From Fundicoccus sp052116145 (GTDB lineage Bacteria; Bacillota; Bacilli; Lactobacillales; Aerococcaceae), in assembly GCF_052116145.1 (NCBI RefSeq), contig NZ_JBQKLQ010000002.1, positions 248,001 through 312,000 on the forward strand: a DNA stretch of 64,000 bases, read 5' to 3'. The translations under genes were made by a program, and so were the position numbers. Under the pieces are notes generated by a model. The model did not search any database and was not told where the DNA came from. It saw only the letters and a program-made list of their open reading frames with translations. This document shows, in pieces, positions 28,768 through 39,579 of this stretch (its first letter is position 1; each line of letters opens with the position of its first letter).

Positions 28768-30222
28768 TTAACTTGTTTGAACATATAACGAAACTACACT
28801 CATTGGTGGAACATTAACTGTTAGTGTATGATTATCATTTAAATTAAAGTTTGTAAAGTTTGTTTTGACTAAATTGTCTGGATTTTCAAAAGTGTTATGT
28901 TGATCCATCTCGGTACCTACTAAAGCTTCCGCAATCACTGAAGACACTTGAGCATCTCTAATGTCAAAAGTTATCTCATCTGAATGATTTAAGTCATAAT
29001 TACAAATCGAAATTGTAAGTACATTCTCTTTTTTCGAAATGGTGTAATCTGTATGTTCCGATCCCAATCCTGTCGTATCAATTAGCTCAGCATCCATATG
29101 ATTTTTATATAAATCAAACACGTAATAGGTAGGTGTTTTAATCATTTGGTCACCTTTTGTTAATAGCATTGCTTGTAATACATTAACCATCTGAGCAATA
29201 TTTGCCATATGTACTCTCTCATTATGGCGATGGAAAATATTCAATGTTAAACTAGCAATCATTGCATCTCGAATTGTATTCTGCTGATATAAAAATCCAG
29301 GATTAGTATGTGGTTCTACTGCCAACCAAGATCCCCATTCATCAACAATCAAACCAACTCTTTTATCAGGGTCATACTTGTCCATAATTGTACTGTGTTT
29401 TGTAATCAACTCATCCATTTTTAAAGCGCTATCAATTAATGAAAACCACTCTTCTTCTGGAAACCCTGTTGCTGGTCTTTTATTTTCCCAATATGATGCT
29501 AACGCATAATGGTGTAAACTAATGCCGTCCAAAAAATGGCCAGCATTACGCATCAACACTTCCATCCAATGATAATCATCAACGTTAGGTCCACAAGCAA
29601 TTTTATAGATCCTATCTTGAGAATAATGACGTACGTAAGTTTGATATTGTCGATAGAGATCTGCATAATATTCTGGACGCATATTTCCACCACATCCCCA
29701 GCTCTCGTTACCTACACCGAAAAATTTAACTTTCCAAGGGAAATCTCTTCCGTTCTCACGACGCCAATCCGCCATTGGTGATTGCCCAGGCATTGTCATG
29801 TATTCAACCCATTCAGACATTTCTTGGACAGTTCCACTCCCGACATTTCCATTAATATAAACTTCTGCACCAATTTGTTCACATAATTCGAAAAATTCAT
29901 GTGTACCGAAATGGTTGTTTTCCGTTACGCCGCCCCAATTCGTATTGACCATCGATTTACGATTTTCTTTTGGACCAATCCCATCTTTCCAATGATATTC
30001 ATCCGCAAAACATCCACCCGGCCAACGAATCACGGGAACTTGAATCGCACGCAATGCCTCAACCACATCTTGACGAATACCTTTTACATTAGGGATATTT
30101 GACTCTTCCCCCACCCAAACACCTTCGTAAACACAACGACCTAAGTGCTCCGCAAATTGACCATAAATATACTTACTAATCTTTCCTAATTGACGCTGTG
30201 AATTAATTTGAATTTTACTCAT
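28768..30222 (-). CDS. GH51 alpha-L-arabinofuranosidase (second type)
   Basis: 484-residue cytoplasmic GH51 enzyme. Acid/base Glu173 in [12 protein letters not shown], nucleophile Glu295 in LIVDEWGSW, and the hallmark start [18 protein letters not shown] with [11 protein letters not shown]. The [11 protein letters not shown] version of the motif separates it from its neighbour (LGNEMDG). Start ATG behind GGAGAG. Second gene of the operon. Confidence 0.93.
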   Translation of the reverse strand: MSKIQINSQRQLGKISKYIYGQFAEHLGRCVYEGVWVGEESNIPNVKGIRQDVVEALRAIQVPVIRWPGGCFADEYHWKDGIGPKENRKSMVNTNWGGVTENNHFGTHEFFELCEQIGAEVYINGNVGSGTVQEMSEWVEYMTMPGQSPMADWRRENGRDFPWKVKFFGVGNESWGCGGNMRPEYYADLYRQYQTYVRHYSQDRIYKIACGPNVDDYHWMEVLMRNAGHFLDGISLHHYALASYWENKRPATGFPEEEWFSLIDSALKMDELITKHSTIMDKYDPDKRVGLIVDEWGSWLAVEPHTNPGFLYQQNTIRDAMIASLTLNIFHRHNERVHMANIAQMVNVLQAMLLTKGDQMIKTPTYYVFDLYKNHMDAELIDTTGLGSEHTDYTISKKENVLTISICNYDLNHSDEITFDIRDAQVSSVIAEALVGTEMDQHNTFENPDNLVKTNFTNFNLNDNHTLTVNVPPMSVVSLYVQTS

Positions 30223-30246
30223 TTACTCTCTCCTATAGTATGTTTA

Positions 30247-31203
30247 TTATTGCCCTGGTTTTCCAAACACAGGGAATCCATTTTCATCCCAAGTAAATAC
30301 CTGCGCATTTGCATGACGATCTGGTACGTCTAGTGGTTCAATCTCCGTAACTTTTTCAGGTCTTGCATGATAAATTAACACATCCTTTTTCCCATCTTCA
30401 CTTACCGTAAAACTATTATGTCCTGGTCCAAACAAAGAATTAGCTTCACTAGAAACAAATACAGGTTCTGGACTCTTGGTCCAACTTTCAGCATCCAATA
30501 AGTCTGAATTCTCCTCAGCCCAAAGTAGACCCATACAATAATTTTCATCTGTTGCACTGCCTGAATAAGCTATAAATACTTTTCCGTTTCGTTTTATAAC
30601 TGCTGGCCCTTCATTGACCCAAAAACCAATTATTTCCCAATCATATTCAGGGATTGATAGCATCGTAATTTCACCTTGCAATTGCCAAGGCGTTGCCATT
30701 TCTGAAATGTAAAGATTTGAGTTGCCTTCTATTTCAGGATCTTTCTGAGCCCAAACGTAATACAATTTTTCTTGGTGTTCGAAAACCGTCGCGTCCAAAC
30801 TAAAACTTTCTAGATGTGTCTTAATTTGACCTTTTTCAATCCACTTACCAGTTAACGGATTTTCATCAGAGCACTCAAGTGCATACATTCGATGTTGAAA
30901 CGTTCCATCTGCAGTCTCTGCACTGCCAGCTGCTGCAAAATAGATGTACCATTTTCCTCTGATAAAATGAATTTCAGGAGCCCAAATCAATCTGCTCATC
31001 TCTCCTTCAACGTGAGCATTCCAAATTGTTACACATTCACCAGTCTCTAACTCATTAAGCGTCCGAGCGCGTCTGACTTCAATCTCCTGATAACCTGGTA
31101 CTGATCCTGTAAAATAATAATAACCGTCTGAATGTTTATATACCCATGGATCAGCTCGTTCTAAAACAATCGGATTTTGATAAATAATTTTTTTCTGTGT
31201 CAT
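30247..31203 (-). CDS. GH43 family glycosidase (probable exo-alpha-arabinofuranosidase)
   Basis: 318 residues, no signal peptide, a bare five-bladed propeller. The catalytic base is Asp18 in LERADPWVYKHSDGYYYF; SLDATVF and WVNEGPAVIKRNGKVFIAYS (probable acid Glu) follow, then GPGHNSF. This short type of GH43, with ADPWVYKH near the start, is usually annotated as alpha-N-arabinofuranosidase acting on chain ends. First gene of the operon, about 130 bases after the predicted start point. Confidence 0.85.
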   Translation of the reverse strand: MTQKKIIYQNPIVLERADPWVYKHSDGYYYFTGSVPGYQEIEVRRARTLNELETGECVTIWNAHVEGEMSRLIWAPEIHFIRGKWYIYFAAAGSAETADGTFQHRMYALECSDENPLTGKWIEKGQIKTHLESFSLDATVFEHQEKLYYVWAQKDPEIEGNSNLYISEMATPWQLQGEITMLSIPEYDWEIIGFWVNEGPAVIKRNGKVFIAYSGSATDENYCMGLLWAEENSDLLDAESWTKSPEPVFVSSEANSLFGPGHNSFTVSEDGKKDVLIYHARPEKVTEIEPLDVPDRHANAQVFTWDENGFPVFGKPGQ

Positions 31204-31339
31204 ACTATTCCCCTCATCTACATTATCATACTTAATACTTTAGTTAACCAAAGACTTGATTGCCTAATTAATACTATATTTTTTGTTGTTTTATAAAAAA
31301 ACCAATGCAAAACTCAATCCTTGTTCAACTTATATGTCA

Positions 31340-31368
31340 ATCATATACACATAAGTAAGCGTTGTCAA
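31340..31368 (-). promoter_or_regulatory. Arabinan operon promoter with cre-like site
   Basis: Minus strand TTGACA (31363-31368), 17-base spacer, TATGAT (31340-31345). The sequence TGACAACGCTTACT beginning in the -35 fits the cre consensus TGWAANCGNTNWCA with two mismatches, which would place the promoter under CcpA carbon repression. Confidence 0.6.
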
Positions 31369-31525
31369 TAACTTTATCGTTACTCTCTCTAAATTTATTT
31401 TCTTTAAATCAACGTTTTCATTAATCTCATTTTAATCCAAACAAACTATACAAACACTTATATAACAACACAAGAGACACTTATACCCAAATATTCCCTT
31501 TAGAAACACGAAAATGAACTTAACC

Positions 31526-31554
31526 TTGACATTAATCAAATAAAGCTTTATATT
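31526..31554 (+). promoter_or_regulatory. Promoter of the ArsR-type regulator
   Basis: TTGACA (31526-31531), 17-base spacer, TATATT (31549-31554), 35 bases before the ATG at 31590. Confidence 0.6.
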
Positions 31555-31589
31555 ATATTTAAGTTAATAGAAAGAAAGTAGGTGACTTA

Positions 31590-32492
31590 ATGCAATTAGA
31601 TATTTCTGAAGCATCATTAGCAACGTTTGAAGCATTAGCAAGTGATGTGCGACTAAAAATTATCCAACTTTTATCTCTTAAAAAAATGAATATCAAAGAA
31701 CTCGCAACAGAACTAAATTTAAGTAGTGCCATTATCTCTAAACATATCAAAAAACTTGAAGAAGCCGAATTAATAAAAACAGAAAGAATTCCAGGTGTAT
31801 CTGGACTTCAGAAAGTATCAATTTTAAAAGTTGATCAAATTAATGTCGTATTCCCGACAAAAATTTACCCCTCTTTCGAAGTTTATGAATCTTCAATCCC
31901 AATTGGCCACTATACTGATTATCAGATTCAACCAACCTGCGGATTAGCGGATGATACTGATTTCATTGGTCAAGTAGATGAGCCTAGGTTTTTCATGGAT
32001 TCAAGACGCATGAATGCAAATATTCTGTGGTTTACATCAGGATATGTTGAATATAAAACACCTAATTTGCTTAAAGAAGCAGACACTTTACAGCAAATTG
32101 ATATCAGCATGGAGTTAAGTTCTGAATTCCCTTTCTCAAATGACGTTTGGCCATCAGACATTACTTTCTGTCTCAATGACATTAAACTTGGTATTTGGAC
32201 TAGCCCTGGAGATTTTGCAGATACTAGAGGTAAACTCAATCCAGATTACTGGCCAGATAACTTAAATCAATATGGCTTACTTAAAACCATTCGAATCACT
32301 AAACATGGTACCTATATAGATGGGGACTTACTATCAGACATAACTATTGATGACATTCATCAAGGTTTCGAAGTCTGGAATCTAAAGTTTGAAGTAAATC
32401 AAGATGCTGAAAACGTCGGTGGATTAACGCTATTTGGTAAAAATTTTGGTAATCATGAGCAAGATATTGTTGTAAAAACTTACTATTCTTAG
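31590..32492 (+). CDS. ArsR-type regulator with large C-terminal domain, probable arabinan operon regulator
   Basis: 300 residues. The first 75 are an ArsR winged helix-turn-helix (FEALASDVRLKIIQLL, MNIKELATELNLSSAIISKH). It lacks the metal-binding ELCVCDL signature, so it is not a metal sensor. The remaining 220 residues are a mostly beta domain (YPSFEVYESSIPIGHYTDY, DISMELSSEFPFSNDVWPS) that I do not recognise as a sugar-binding family; it is probably the ligand domain. The gene is divergent from the 14-gene arabinan operon, with shared control DNA, so local control is the simplest reading. RBS AGGTGA. Confidence 0.75.
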   Translation: MQLDISEASLATFEALASDVRLKIIQLLSLKKMNIKELATELNLSSAIISKHIKKLEEAELIKTERIPGVSGLQKVSILKVDQINVVFPTKIYPSFEVYESSIPIGHYTDYQIQPTCGLADDTDFIGQVDEPRFFMDSRRMNANILWFTSGYVEYKTPNLLKEADTLQQIDISMELSSEFPFSNDVWPSDITFCLNDIKLGIWTSPGDFADTRGKLNPDYWPDNLNQYGLLKTIRITKHGTYIDGDLLSDITIDDIHQGFEVWNLKFEVNQDAENVGGLTLFGKNFGNHEQDIVVKTYYS

Positions 32493-32563
32493 ATTTATTT
32501 CGAGATATAGTATTCTTTCACACTCCATTCGTATTTACTCAATTCGTCAAATAATCAAAAACA

Positions 32564-32601
32564 GGCTTTGCTCGAACTCTTAGTTTTGAGCAAAGCCTTT
32601 T
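32564..32601 (+). terminator. Terminator of the ArsR gene
   Basis: GGCTTTGCTC (32564-32573) pairs with GAGCAAAGCC (32588-32597), followed by TTTTAG. Confidence 0.75.
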
Positions 32602-32608
32602 AGTATAG

Positions 32609-32734
32609 CGAACAGTTAAACGAGTTATTGCTTTTTCGACTGTTAATTGTTTAATTTTATACCCTGAAGTAAGCTTAGAAGATGTGAATTACATTGCTGA
32701 GGAAAATTTAACTGTTACACACTTTGATTTCTAA
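32609..32734 (+). pseudogene. Possible C-terminal gene remnant
   Basis: An open frame without start codon reads LYPEVSLEDVNYIAEENLTV, followed by THFDF and TAA at 32734. The acidic PEVSLEDVNYI stretch looks coding, but the family is not recognised. It may be the last 40 codons of a deleted gene. Confidence 0.25.
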
Positions 32735-32762
32735 AATTATTAATATTTACACACACATAAAT

Positions 32763-32795
32763 AAAACCCTGCCGTTAAATAAACAGCTGGGTTTT
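32763..32795 (-). terminator. Terminator of the KdgT-like gene
   Basis: AAAACCCTGC pairs with GCTGGGTTTT (one mismatch). On the minus strand it ends in GGGTTTTATTTA, past the stop at 32883; it may also act on the plus strand. Confidence 0.6.
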
Positions 32796-32882
32796 GTTTG
32801 TTATAAAGTATTTATATACTAAGTTGCGTTGGCATATCATATGCCTATCAAATAAATTAACATTTTTTCTAATTTATACTTG

Positions 32883-33815
32883 CTACACCTTCTTATACTT
32901 TTTCCCAATTACAAACGGAATAAAGAGTGACGTAATAATTGAGGCAAATAGTATTTGTGAACTAGCAGATGTGACAAATGGTTCAATTTCTGGGAATACA
33001 TGCGCAATTGTTGGTGCCACGATTGTTGACACCCCAGCCACTGACATCATCGCAAAAGCCGATAAACCGTCATGTTTCAACCATTTAGTATCTGCTACAT
33101 ACAGAACTGACATTACCAACAAGAAAATGACAGTTAATAGGATTCCTGCACCACCGGATTTCAAAGCTTCCATAAAGTTCATACTTTGACCTAAATTCCA
33201 ACCTAAAAATGGTAATAAGGCTCCAACTAATGGACCGAACAACTTGCCGAAAGCGGGATCAATATTCCCTAAGATAAAACCGATTATTAATGGGAATAGT
33301 GCGGACAATATCGGTGACCAATTAATACCCGTCAATCCTTCTGCTGAAAAGAACGTACTATAAATAATCATGGGCAAAATCGGCAAAGTCACTGACGTTG
33401 ATAGACCTATAATCATGCCGTCTTCTTCATAACCGTATTCTTCTAAGATAGACAACTGCATAGCGGGATTGACACTAAACATAGCTGCTACAAATGCAAC
33501 TCCTGAAATTCCCCAAATCCCTTGATGCCCAAATAAAGCCAAGAAAGCAAATGACAAAATAGTTGCGATGACGATTTTGACTAACAATAAGGCTCCTTGA
33601 TGCTTTAATAGACGCTTCAAAATTTGAATGTTTATTCGTGAGCCTGTCGCAAAAGCTAATAAACCTGAAATAAGATTCACACCCGCACTACTAAACATCG
33701 CTTCAGTAAAACCACCTACTTTAAATAAATCAGGCCAAAAAGTATATAGCACCATACTAATTATTAGTGGAACGAGAAATGTTCCGGCTGGTACTTTATT
33801 GATTAATTTCAACAT
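32883..33815 (-). CDS. kdgT: 2-keto-3-deoxygluconate permease family transporter (KdgT-like)
   Basis: 310 residues from the ATG at 33815, chosen because GGAGGAG lies 8 bases upstream; a longer frame reaches 33848. About ten membrane segments. The N terminus LKLINKVPAGTFLVPLIISM and the internal SVNPAMQLSILEEYG and MMSVAGVSTIVAPT stretches fit the KdgT family of proton symporters for 2-keto-3-deoxygluconate, a product of pectin breakdown. That suits the pectin-arabinan setting. The rest of the KDG pathway is not in the window. The promoter carries a cre-like site. Confidence 0.8.
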   Translation of the reverse strand: MLKLINKVPAGTFLVPLIISMVLYTFWPDLFKVGGFTEAMFSSAGVNLISGLLAFATGSRINIQILKRLLKHQGALLLVKIVIATILSFAFLALFGHQGIWGISGVAFVAAMFSVNPAMQLSILEEYGYEEDGMIIGLSTSVTLPILPMIIYSTFFSAEGLTGINWSPILSALFPLIIGFILGNIDPAFGKLFGPLVGALLPFLGWNLGQSMNFMEALKSGGAGILLTVIFLLVMSVLYVADTKWLKHDGLSAFAMMSVAGVSTIVAPTIAHVFPEIEPFVTSASSQILFASIITSLFIPFVIGKKYKKV

Positions 33816-33846
33816 AAGTCTCAACTCCTCCATTTTATTAATTCTC

Positions 33847-33876
33847 ATTGTATATTTATAACGCTTACATAACCAA
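33847..33876 (-). promoter_or_regulatory. kdgT promoter with cre site
   Basis: Minus strand TTGGTT (33871-33876), 18-base spacer, TACAAT (33847-33852). The spacer contains TGTAAGCGTTATAA (33856-33869), one mismatch from the cre consensus, so CcpA repression is likely. Confidence 0.6.
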
Positions 33877-33998
33877 TTTTATTTCCTTTATATGCAACAG
33901 TTATTAAAAAGTTGCAAATAAATTATTAATAGCGGAGTAAGGTGCACAGAGTCTGTCATCTCAATCCCTTTAAATACTATCCCTACGCTCGATGTCAT

Positions 33999-34034
33999 TA
34001 AATTCCGTCTATCAGTTTTAACTTGATAATACAA
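33999..34034 (+). repeat. Intergenic direct repeat, copy 1
   Basis: A 35-base stretch beginning TAAATTCCGTCTATCAG and ending TTGATAATACA recurs at 34663-34697 with two C/T differences; weaker similarity continues to TTTTGTTGAAC. The rest of 33877-34247 shows no gene. Confidence 0.6.
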
Positions 34035-34247
34035 AACTACTTTTGTTGAACGACCACACGTAGCACAACGAAGTAGTCATACCCTAGCCGCTTGAACTGG
34101 AAAATCCCTCACAACCGTGAGACTTTGAATGCGACTACCGCCTTGGAAAAACAATAAGCTGGGCGAAGTATAAGCGGTGTTTATTCCTTATAAAACTCAA
34201 AAAGGCAAGCTCTAGCTCACCTCACAATATATATTCTATTAATAGAT

Positions 34248-34592
34248 TCAGTTCATGCTATTACGGACTTTTTCAGGAATCATCACGACTTCAGGCGTTA
34301 AGTCTACTGGAATAAAAGTCGGATCGATACACTCTTCCCAATATTCTAGGTGCTTTTTATCAATCCAGTGACTTGAGGTTCCAACGTCTTGTCCACCCTC
34401 ACCTTGGACAGAGTACCAATATAAGTATTCTTCACCGTTTAAAATTTCTCTGAAAATCGTTTCAATATACATCTTTTCGCCTTCTAATGTGACTAAGACA
34501 TCTTGCATATTGCCATTTAGAAAGGCCAACCATTCATCGACTTGTTGGCTCTTACTAGGTTTTACTCTAAACCTTGTCAATTCTACATTCAT
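34248..34592 (-). CDS. DUF6176 family protein
   Basis: 114-residue small soluble protein. It begins MNVELTRFRVKPSKSQQVDEW and contains MYIETIFREI and DVGTSSHWIDKKHLEYWEECI, which I match to the DUF6176 family; the fold is probably a dimeric alpha/beta barrel. Function unknown. Start ATG behind AGAGGAG. It stands alone and is bracketed by two copies of an intergenic repeat, which suggests it could have moved as a unit. Confidence 0.75.
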   Translation of the reverse strand: MNVELTRFRVKPSKSQQVDEWLAFLNGNMQDVLVTLEGEKMYIETIFREILNGEEYLYWYSVQGEGGQDVGTSSHWIDKKHLEYWEECIDPTFIPVDLTPEVVMIPEKVRNSMN

Positions 34593-34949
34593 CGAATGCT
34601 CCTCTTACTTCCATTCTTATCTTTCTAATAGACTAGATAAATCCGTACAAATCCAAGTCCTTTAAATTCCGTTTATTAGTTTTAACTTGATAATACATCA
34701 ATATTTTTTTGAACTATCCTGCGCAGCTCAGCGACTTGTTTTCCAAAGCGGTACAAGGAGGAATCCATTGCTAATAATAATAGTCACTTGGTAGGACTTT
34801 GAGAGCAGCATAATATTTATAATATAGAATCTGTATTGCTTTGGATCAAAAATTTGAAGATATGTTTTTCTTTTATATAGCTATTCACAAAAAAACTCCA
34901 ACCACTTCCCTTTATAGGATAGCGGCAGAAGGTTTTTCATTTCATATGA
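34593..34949. other. Intergenic region with repeat copy 2
   Basis: 357 bases without a recognisable gene. Copy 2 of the 35-base repeat is at 34663-34697. Otherwise AT-rich DNA with no clear promoter or terminator for the AEC gene. Confidence 0.5.
34663..34697 (+). repeat. Intergenic direct repeat, copy 2
   Basis: TAAATTCCGTTTATTAG...TTGATAATACA, matching 33999-34034 at all but two positions. Confidence 0.6.
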
Positions 34950-35891
34950 CTACAATATAATTTTCAATAACACTGGAATATACAGTAAATAAAGTAAGAC
35001 TGAATAGCCTAAACTTGAAGCCGCAAATTTCTGGTCCGCTTGATAAGAACGCGCTAGAATCGGAATAGAATTCTGCACAGGCATAGCTGCTTGAATAATA
35101 AATACCGATAACATCAGAGGTGGCACGGTGACAAACTGGCCAACAGCCCAAACTAGTAGTGGTGAGATTAGATAGCGTCCCACCAAAACCCCAATAATTT
35201 CTTTATCCAAGCTCAGTTTAGTAATCCCAACACCATAAACAATAATACCAATAATAAACATCGACAGTGGTGTCGTTAAATTAGCCAAATAAGCTAGGAA
35301 GGTTGTGACTGACTCAGGCAAAGGCAACTGGATTAAGACCCAAGTCACTCCCAGCATAAAACCGCCGAGCGCTGGTGAGAATATCTTCTTCAAAGCAACC
35401 AGTGGATTAAATTGAACTTTCTCTTTGGTAAATTGAGGGTTGTCGCTGGCAATTAAATAAATACCCACTGTCCAGAATAAGGTCGTATTGACGATATAAT
35501 ATAACAAAGCAAAGGGAATGGCGCGACTACCAAAGATTGCATAATTAATCGGTAAACCTATAAAAATTGTGTTGGAACAAGTAAAGGCGGTTGAAAAAAT
35601 ACCACGCCTTGAAACAGCTACCTTAAAGACTTTAATATAAATAAAACTGACCACAAATGTCAGTAGCATCGAAACAAGTGGCACAATCGTTCCTTTGGCT
35701 AATTCCAGAAATTCTGCTTGCGTAAAATTACGTGTAATCGTCAGAAACATACTAGACGGCAAGGCAATTTGAAGTACCAGCTTAGAGAAAGCATCTCCAA
35801 CGGTATCATTAAACCAGCCCTTGTAGGTCAAAGAGTAACCTAGAAACATTAAGACAAATATAAAGACAATATTGATATAGACTGTCCCCAT
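34950..35891 (-). CDS. AEC family transporter (auxin efflux carrier type)
   Basis: 313 residues from the ATG at 35891, behind GAAAGGTGG; a longer frame reaches 35927 with a weak site. About ten membrane segments in two halves: FVLMFLGYSLTYKGWF and LQIALPSSMFLTIT at the start, PLSMFIIGIIVYGVGITKL in the second half, MPVQNSIPILARSYQAD near the end. The AEC family exports or exchanges organic acids such as malate in lactic acid bacteria. Substrate unknown. Stands alone on the minus strand. Confidence 0.85.
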   Translation of the reverse strand: MGTVYINIVFIFVLMFLGYSLTYKGWFNDTVGDAFSKLVLQIALPSSMFLTITRNFTQAEFLELAKGTIVPLVSMLLTFVVSFIYIKVFKVAVSRRGIFSTAFTCSNTIFIGLPINYAIFGSRAIPFALLYYIVNTTLFWTVGIYLIASDNPQFTKEKVQFNPLVALKKIFSPALGGFMLGVTWVLIQLPLPESVTTFLAYLANLTTPLSMFIIGIIVYGVGITKLSLDKEIIGVLVGRYLISPLLVWAVGQFVTVPPLMLSVFIIQAAMPVQNSIPILARSYQADQKFAASSLGYSVLLYLLYIPVLLKIIL

Positions 35892-35985
35892 GACGCCACC
35901 TTTCTTTGCTTGCTCAAGAATTTTCATACTTCATTATCTTACTATATAAGTAGGCAAAGCGCTAGCCGACACCACCTAAACAAAA

Positions 35986-36020
35986 CAGCCACCTCCAACT
36001 CTTTTAAGTTGCGGTAGCTG
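35986..36020 (-). terminator. Terminator of the acetyltransferase-map operon
   Basis: On the minus strand CAGCTACCGCAACT pairs with AGTTGGAGGTGGCTG (a few mismatches) and runs into TTTTGTTT. Confidence 0.7.
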
Positions 36021-36040
36021 CTTCATAGTCATATCCCCCC

Positions 36041-37365
<1,325 letters not shown>

Positions 37366-37610
37366 CCTTAGTCTCCTTACTGCATTTTATTGCGTACTGA
37401 TTCTTTGACATGCTATAGTGAACCGTTCAATTAAATTGGCTTGTGTTATCTTTATGACTCTACCTAATTCTAACTGATAAATGGCTAGTTCGCCATATTT
37501 TTCACACAACACGAAAGTGAGGTAAAAGAAGTTACAATAAAAGTCAGTCAAGCGCATTGTCATCATTTTCTTGATATAATGGTAAAAATAAGCTTTAGGA
37601 GAGTGATCAG

Positions 37611-38015
37611 ATGACCATTCAACAAACATACATCATGTTGAAACCAGACTGTGTCAAGCGTGGCATGATGGGTGACGTGATTTCACGTATTGAAAAGAAA
37701 GGTTACCGTATCGTACAAGCCAAATTGATGACACTTGATGCGCCTATCATTGCCGAGCATTATGCCCACTTAACTGACCAGCCTTTCTATCCTAAACTGG
37801 AACGCTATATGTTATCTGGCCCTGTCTTTGGCATGGTTCTTGAAGGTGAAGACGTTATTCGAGGCATGCGTGCCATGATGGGGCCAACCAATGTCTTTGA
37901 AGCAGCGCCTGGAACCATTCGCGGAGACTATGCGACTGATGTGACTTACAATCTCATTCATGGATCAGATACGCCTGAAACGGCTGAAGCAGAAATCAAG
38001 CGATTTTTTTACTGA
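37611..38015 (+). CDS. ndk: Nucleoside-diphosphate kinase
   Basis: 134 residues, a complete but short bacterial Ndk. It transfers the gamma phosphate of ATP to NDPs through a phospho-histidine. Active-site His117 lies in NLIHGSD, with KPDCVKRG at the N terminus and RGDYATD before the histidine. Start ATG with AGGAGAG upstream. Single gene closed by a strong hairpin. Confidence 0.96.
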   Translation: MTIQQTYIMLKPDCVKRGMMGDVISRIEKKGYRIVQAKLMTLDAPIIAEHYAHLTDQPFYPKLERYMLSGPVFGMVLEGEDVIRGMRAMMGPTNVFEAAPGTIRGDYATDVTYNLIHGSDTPETAEAEIKRFFY

Positions 38016-38032
38016 TTCGTAGATAAACGAAC

Positions 38033-38077
38033 AAAACGCTCCTATGTTTAGCCAAAGCTAGCTATAGGAGCGTTTTT
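38033..38077. terminator. Bidirectional terminator between ndk and the sucrose operon
   Basis: AAAACGCTCCTAT (38033-38045) pairs with ATAGGAGCGTTTTT (38064-38077); both outer flanks allow U-tract termination, serving two convergent transcripts. Confidence 0.85.
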
Positions 38078-38137
38078 GTTCATATTTATATATATGTGTG
38101 TAGTTTAAATTCTTTTTTATATAAATGAGTTTAACGA

Positions 38138-39577
38138 TTAATTAATTTCACTTATCGTTACTTCTTTAGTTTCTTTAGTTTCACTGTGTATTTCAATTGT
38201 TTTAATTGGCGAAGCGAAATAAACCGTGCTACTCATCGCTTTTCCATCAACGTATACTTCAATTGAAGACGTATCAATTAAAACTTCAACAACTTTAACT
38301 GGATTGATGTCCATTGAACGCTCATTAGTATAGGTTGCTTCCCCTGTAATCTCAGGATTCACATACTTTCTTGAAATCGAAACAACATTTTCTTCCAAGT
38401 TAATCGAGAAATACTCTTCTGTGTCATTCCCAATTTTAATCGACAGATCAGTTAATTCAGATGCTGATTCAATTTTAAGATAGTTAACCTTTTCATTCTC
38501 AATGAAGTGTTGCTCTTTAAACTCTTCTTTATCATCGCCCAAAGTTGATAAGCGATCGTAAAATTCAGTTGGAATTGTTTGAATTAATTTACCGTCTTCT
38601 ACAGATAACACTCGAGGGAATGTCATCATACCTGACCAACCATGTTGTAGTTCGTCCAATACGTTAGTTCGACCCCACATTTGTTGCCAAGCCACAATGA
38701 TTCTTCGTCCTTGATCATCTAGACACGTTTGAGGCGCATAATAATCTAGCCCATGGTCAATTTCGTGGTAGCTTTTCACTTCGAATGAAAGAGTTTCCCA
38801 ATCGACTTTTCCTAAGAAGGCTATTGATGAATTTAGGTTTTGATATTGATTCCCTTCCATCGGCATGTTCATTGGGCTTAACACAAGGATGTCTTCTCCG
38901 TCAATTTCAAATAAATCAGGACATTCCCATATATTGCCTAATTGATCATTTCCTTCAAGAAGCACAGACGCTTGTGACCATTCGATTAAATCGCTTGAAC
39001 TAAAAATAAATATTTGTCCTTGAGACTTCTGTTCATCCAGCGTTTTTGACGCAACTACTGAATAATAGGTGTCTCCTCTTTTGAAGACTTTAGGATCTCT
39101 AAAGTCAACTGTCGTTCCTACTTCACCAAGATTTGCTTGATCAATGACTGGATTGTTAACATGTTTCTCGAAATGGATGCCATCGGTCGATGTCGCAATA
39201 CATTGAACTTGACTGACGATTCCATCTTCCTCGTATACCCCCGTATACATCAAAACCAATTTATCATCTACGACGATAGCTGAACCTGAGAAACAGCCAT
39301 TTTTATCATAGGGTTGATCGGGTGCGATTGCTATTGGAAGATACTCCCATTCAACTAAATCTTTTGATTTAGCATGTGCCCAGTGCATCGTATCCCACTT
39401 GCTATCATATGGATTAGATTGGTAAAACAAATGGTATTCCCCTTGATAATAGACAAAACCATTGGGGTCGTTCATCCATCCATATTCAGGCGCTAAATGA
39501 AACTTTGGTCTAAATTTTTCAACCATGTCTTTTTTATTATCTTTTACAAATGCGTTCGCTTTTTCCAATAGATTCAT
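38138..39577 (-). CDS. scrB: GH32 sucrose-6-phosphate hydrolase / beta-fructofuranosidase
   Basis: 479-residue cytoplasmic GH32 enzyme. Nucleophile Asp37 in WMNDPNGF, transition-state stabiliser Asp161 in FRDPKVF, acid/base Glu218 in ECPDLF; a C-terminal beta-sandwich follows from about residue 340. It splits fructose from sucrose, sucrose-phosphate or short fructans. Last gene of the operon, three bases after the binding protein. Because import here is by an ABC system, the natural substrate is probably an unphosphorylated fructooligosaccharide. Confidence 0.9.
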   Translation of the reverse strand: MNLLEKANAFVKDNKKDMVEKFRPKFHLAPEYGWMNDPNGFVYYQGEYHLFYQSNPYDSKWDTMHWAHAKSKDLVEWEYLPIAIAPDQPYDKNGCFSGSAIVVDDKLVLMYTGVYEEDGIVSQVQCIATSTDGIHFEKHVNNPVIDQANLGEVGTTVDFRDPKVFKRGDTYYSVVASKTLDEQKSQGQIFIFSSSDLIEWSQASVLLEGNDQLGNIWECPDLFEIDGEDILVLSPMNMPMEGNQYQNLNSSIAFLGKVDWETLSFEVKSYHEIDHGLDYYAPQTCLDDQGRRIIVAWQQMWGRTNVLDELQHGWSGMMTFPRVLSVEDGKLIQTIPTEFYDRLSTLGDDKEEFKEQHFIENEKVNYLKIESASELTDLSIKIGNDTEEYFSINLEENVVSISRKYVNPEITGEATYTNERSMDINPVKVVEVLIDTSSIEVYVDGKAMSSTVYFASPIKTIEIHSETKETKEVTISEIN

Positions 39578-39579
39578 TT

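Larger units (their letters stand above)
31204..31589. other. Divergent control region of the arabinan operon
   Basis: 386 bases with no gene. It carries the minus-strand operon promoter (31340-31368) with a cre-like site and the plus-strand ArsR promoter (31526-31554). The stretch between them is AT-rich and would have to hold the ArsR operator; no convincing palindrome was found by eye. Confidence 0.6.

Noticed and set aside
34885..34940. Hairpin downstream of the AEC gene as a terminator
   Set aside because: The best pairing has several mismatches and bulges, so I do not list it.
37387..37629. 80-codon minus-strand frame upstream of ndk
   Set aside because: No ribosome binding site, overlaps the ndk start, and no recognisable motif.
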